Part shown: in pieces, positions 6,694-6,876 of the stretch
Position numbering within the stretch: the stretch's first letter is position 1
How the letters are laid out: each line of letters opens with the position of its first letter
Assembly: GCA_964369265.1 (NCBI GenBank)
Contig: CAYJEV010000089.1
Location: 1 to 6,876, forward strand
DNA from: DAMCAP01 sp964369265
GTDB taxonomy: Bacteria; Bacillota; Clostridia; Oscillospirales; Ruminococcaceae
Length of the DNA: 6,876 bases
Direction of reading: 5' to 3'
The notes under the pieces: generated by a model
The model's database searches: none
The model's input: the letters and a program-made list of their open reading frames with translations, nothing else
Told to the model about the DNA's origin: nothing
Translations under genes and position numbers: made by a program

Positions 6694-6876
6694 CTACATT
6701 TCGCTGCCACAGAAAGGGCATTTCCCATTCATATCTGGGTTAGTTTCAGCCTGACACCCAGTGCAATATCTACCCAAACCTTGTGCCTGCATCGCTTGTG
6801 TTTGCTGTTGATAACCGCCTTGTTGTGGATAACCGCCTTGTTGTGGGTAACCACCTTGTTGTGGGAAGCCGCCTTG
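6694..6876 (-). CDS. C-terminal end of a protein with QGGYPQ repeats and a zinc ribbon (5' end beyond the window)
   Basis: The last 60 residues are visible. They begin with four hexapeptide repeats (QGGFPQ, QGGYPQ, QGGYPQ, QGGYQQ; 18-base units). A Gln-rich linker follows, then a compact zinc ribbon, YCTGC-(11 residues)-CPFCGSEM, just before the stop at 6696-6694. The CxxC...CxxC pairs are standard zinc ligands. The flexible Gly/Gln/Tyr segment probably separates the ribbon from an unseen N-terminal domain. The next gene starts 51 bases downstream in the same direction, and pspA follows, so the three probably form one operon. In Bacillus-type pspA clusters one partner (YdjI-like) has an SPFH/Band-7 domain and a C-terminal zinc finger. 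This gene could be its counterpart, but the deciding N-terminal domain is not in the window. Confidence 0.85.
   Translation of the reverse strand, partial: QGGFPQQGGYPQQGGYPQQGGYQQQTQAMQAQGLGRYCTGCQAETNPDMNGKCPFCGSEM
6805..6876 (-). repeat. Tandem 18-bp units encoding QGG(Y/F)(P/Q)Q hexapeptides
   Basis: Four consecutive 18-base units lie inside the zinc-ribbon gene. They differ mainly at third codon positions (ggc/ggt, tac/tat), plus one Tyr-to-Phe change and one Pro-to-Gln change in the last unit. More units may lie upstream of the window. Tyr/Gly/Gln/Pro-rich repeats of this kind are usually disordered linkers and can promote self-association. Confidence 0.85.

Overview
The window is AT-rich bacterial DNA. 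The Arg codons are mostly AGA, the Shine-Dalgarno sequences are strong and A/G-rich, the secreted protein is almost free of cysteine, and PspA resembles the Bacillota type. Together these suggest a low-GC Gram-positive (Bacillota), read with the standard bacterial code: tryptophan is TGG and no in-frame TGA is used. A run of exactly 100 Ns (4829-4928) looks like a scaffold placeholder, so this is probably a draft or metagenome-assembled genome. No genus can be named from the sequence. Every gene I can support lies on the minus strand.

Right end (6876 down to 5641): a compact three-gene cluster. It holds the C-terminal end of a zinc-ribbon protein with QGGYPQ hexapeptide repeats, a 69-residue single-pass membrane protein, and a 228-residue PspA/IM30 (phage-shock/Vipp1-type) membrane-remodelling protein. 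A good intrinsic terminator follows. This looks like a cell-envelope stress module, and the layout recalls the pspA(ydjF)-ydjG-ydjH-ydjI type of cluster in Bacillus.

Middle (5640 to 5203): a very AT-rich intergenic stretch of over 400 bases with no convincing gene. It holds only weak promoter candidates and a textbook ribosome binding site for the next gene.

Left three quarters (5202 down to 1): one giant secreted surface protein, open at the window edge. It begins with TTG and a signal peptide. A Ser/Glu/Pro-rich tandem array of 24-residue units follows and contains the N gap. After the gap, one uninterrupted frame of 1609 codons runs to base 2. It covers a long beta-rich region that I cannot assign, then an SdrD-B-like domain with a calcium-type Asp/Asn loop, then InlB/Listeria-Bacteroides-type repeats. 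The 100-N filler puts the two halves out of frame. The repeat phase predicts a true gap of 62 + 72n bases, and this restores the frame. The gene should therefore be read as one intact adhesin-like CDS, not as fragments.
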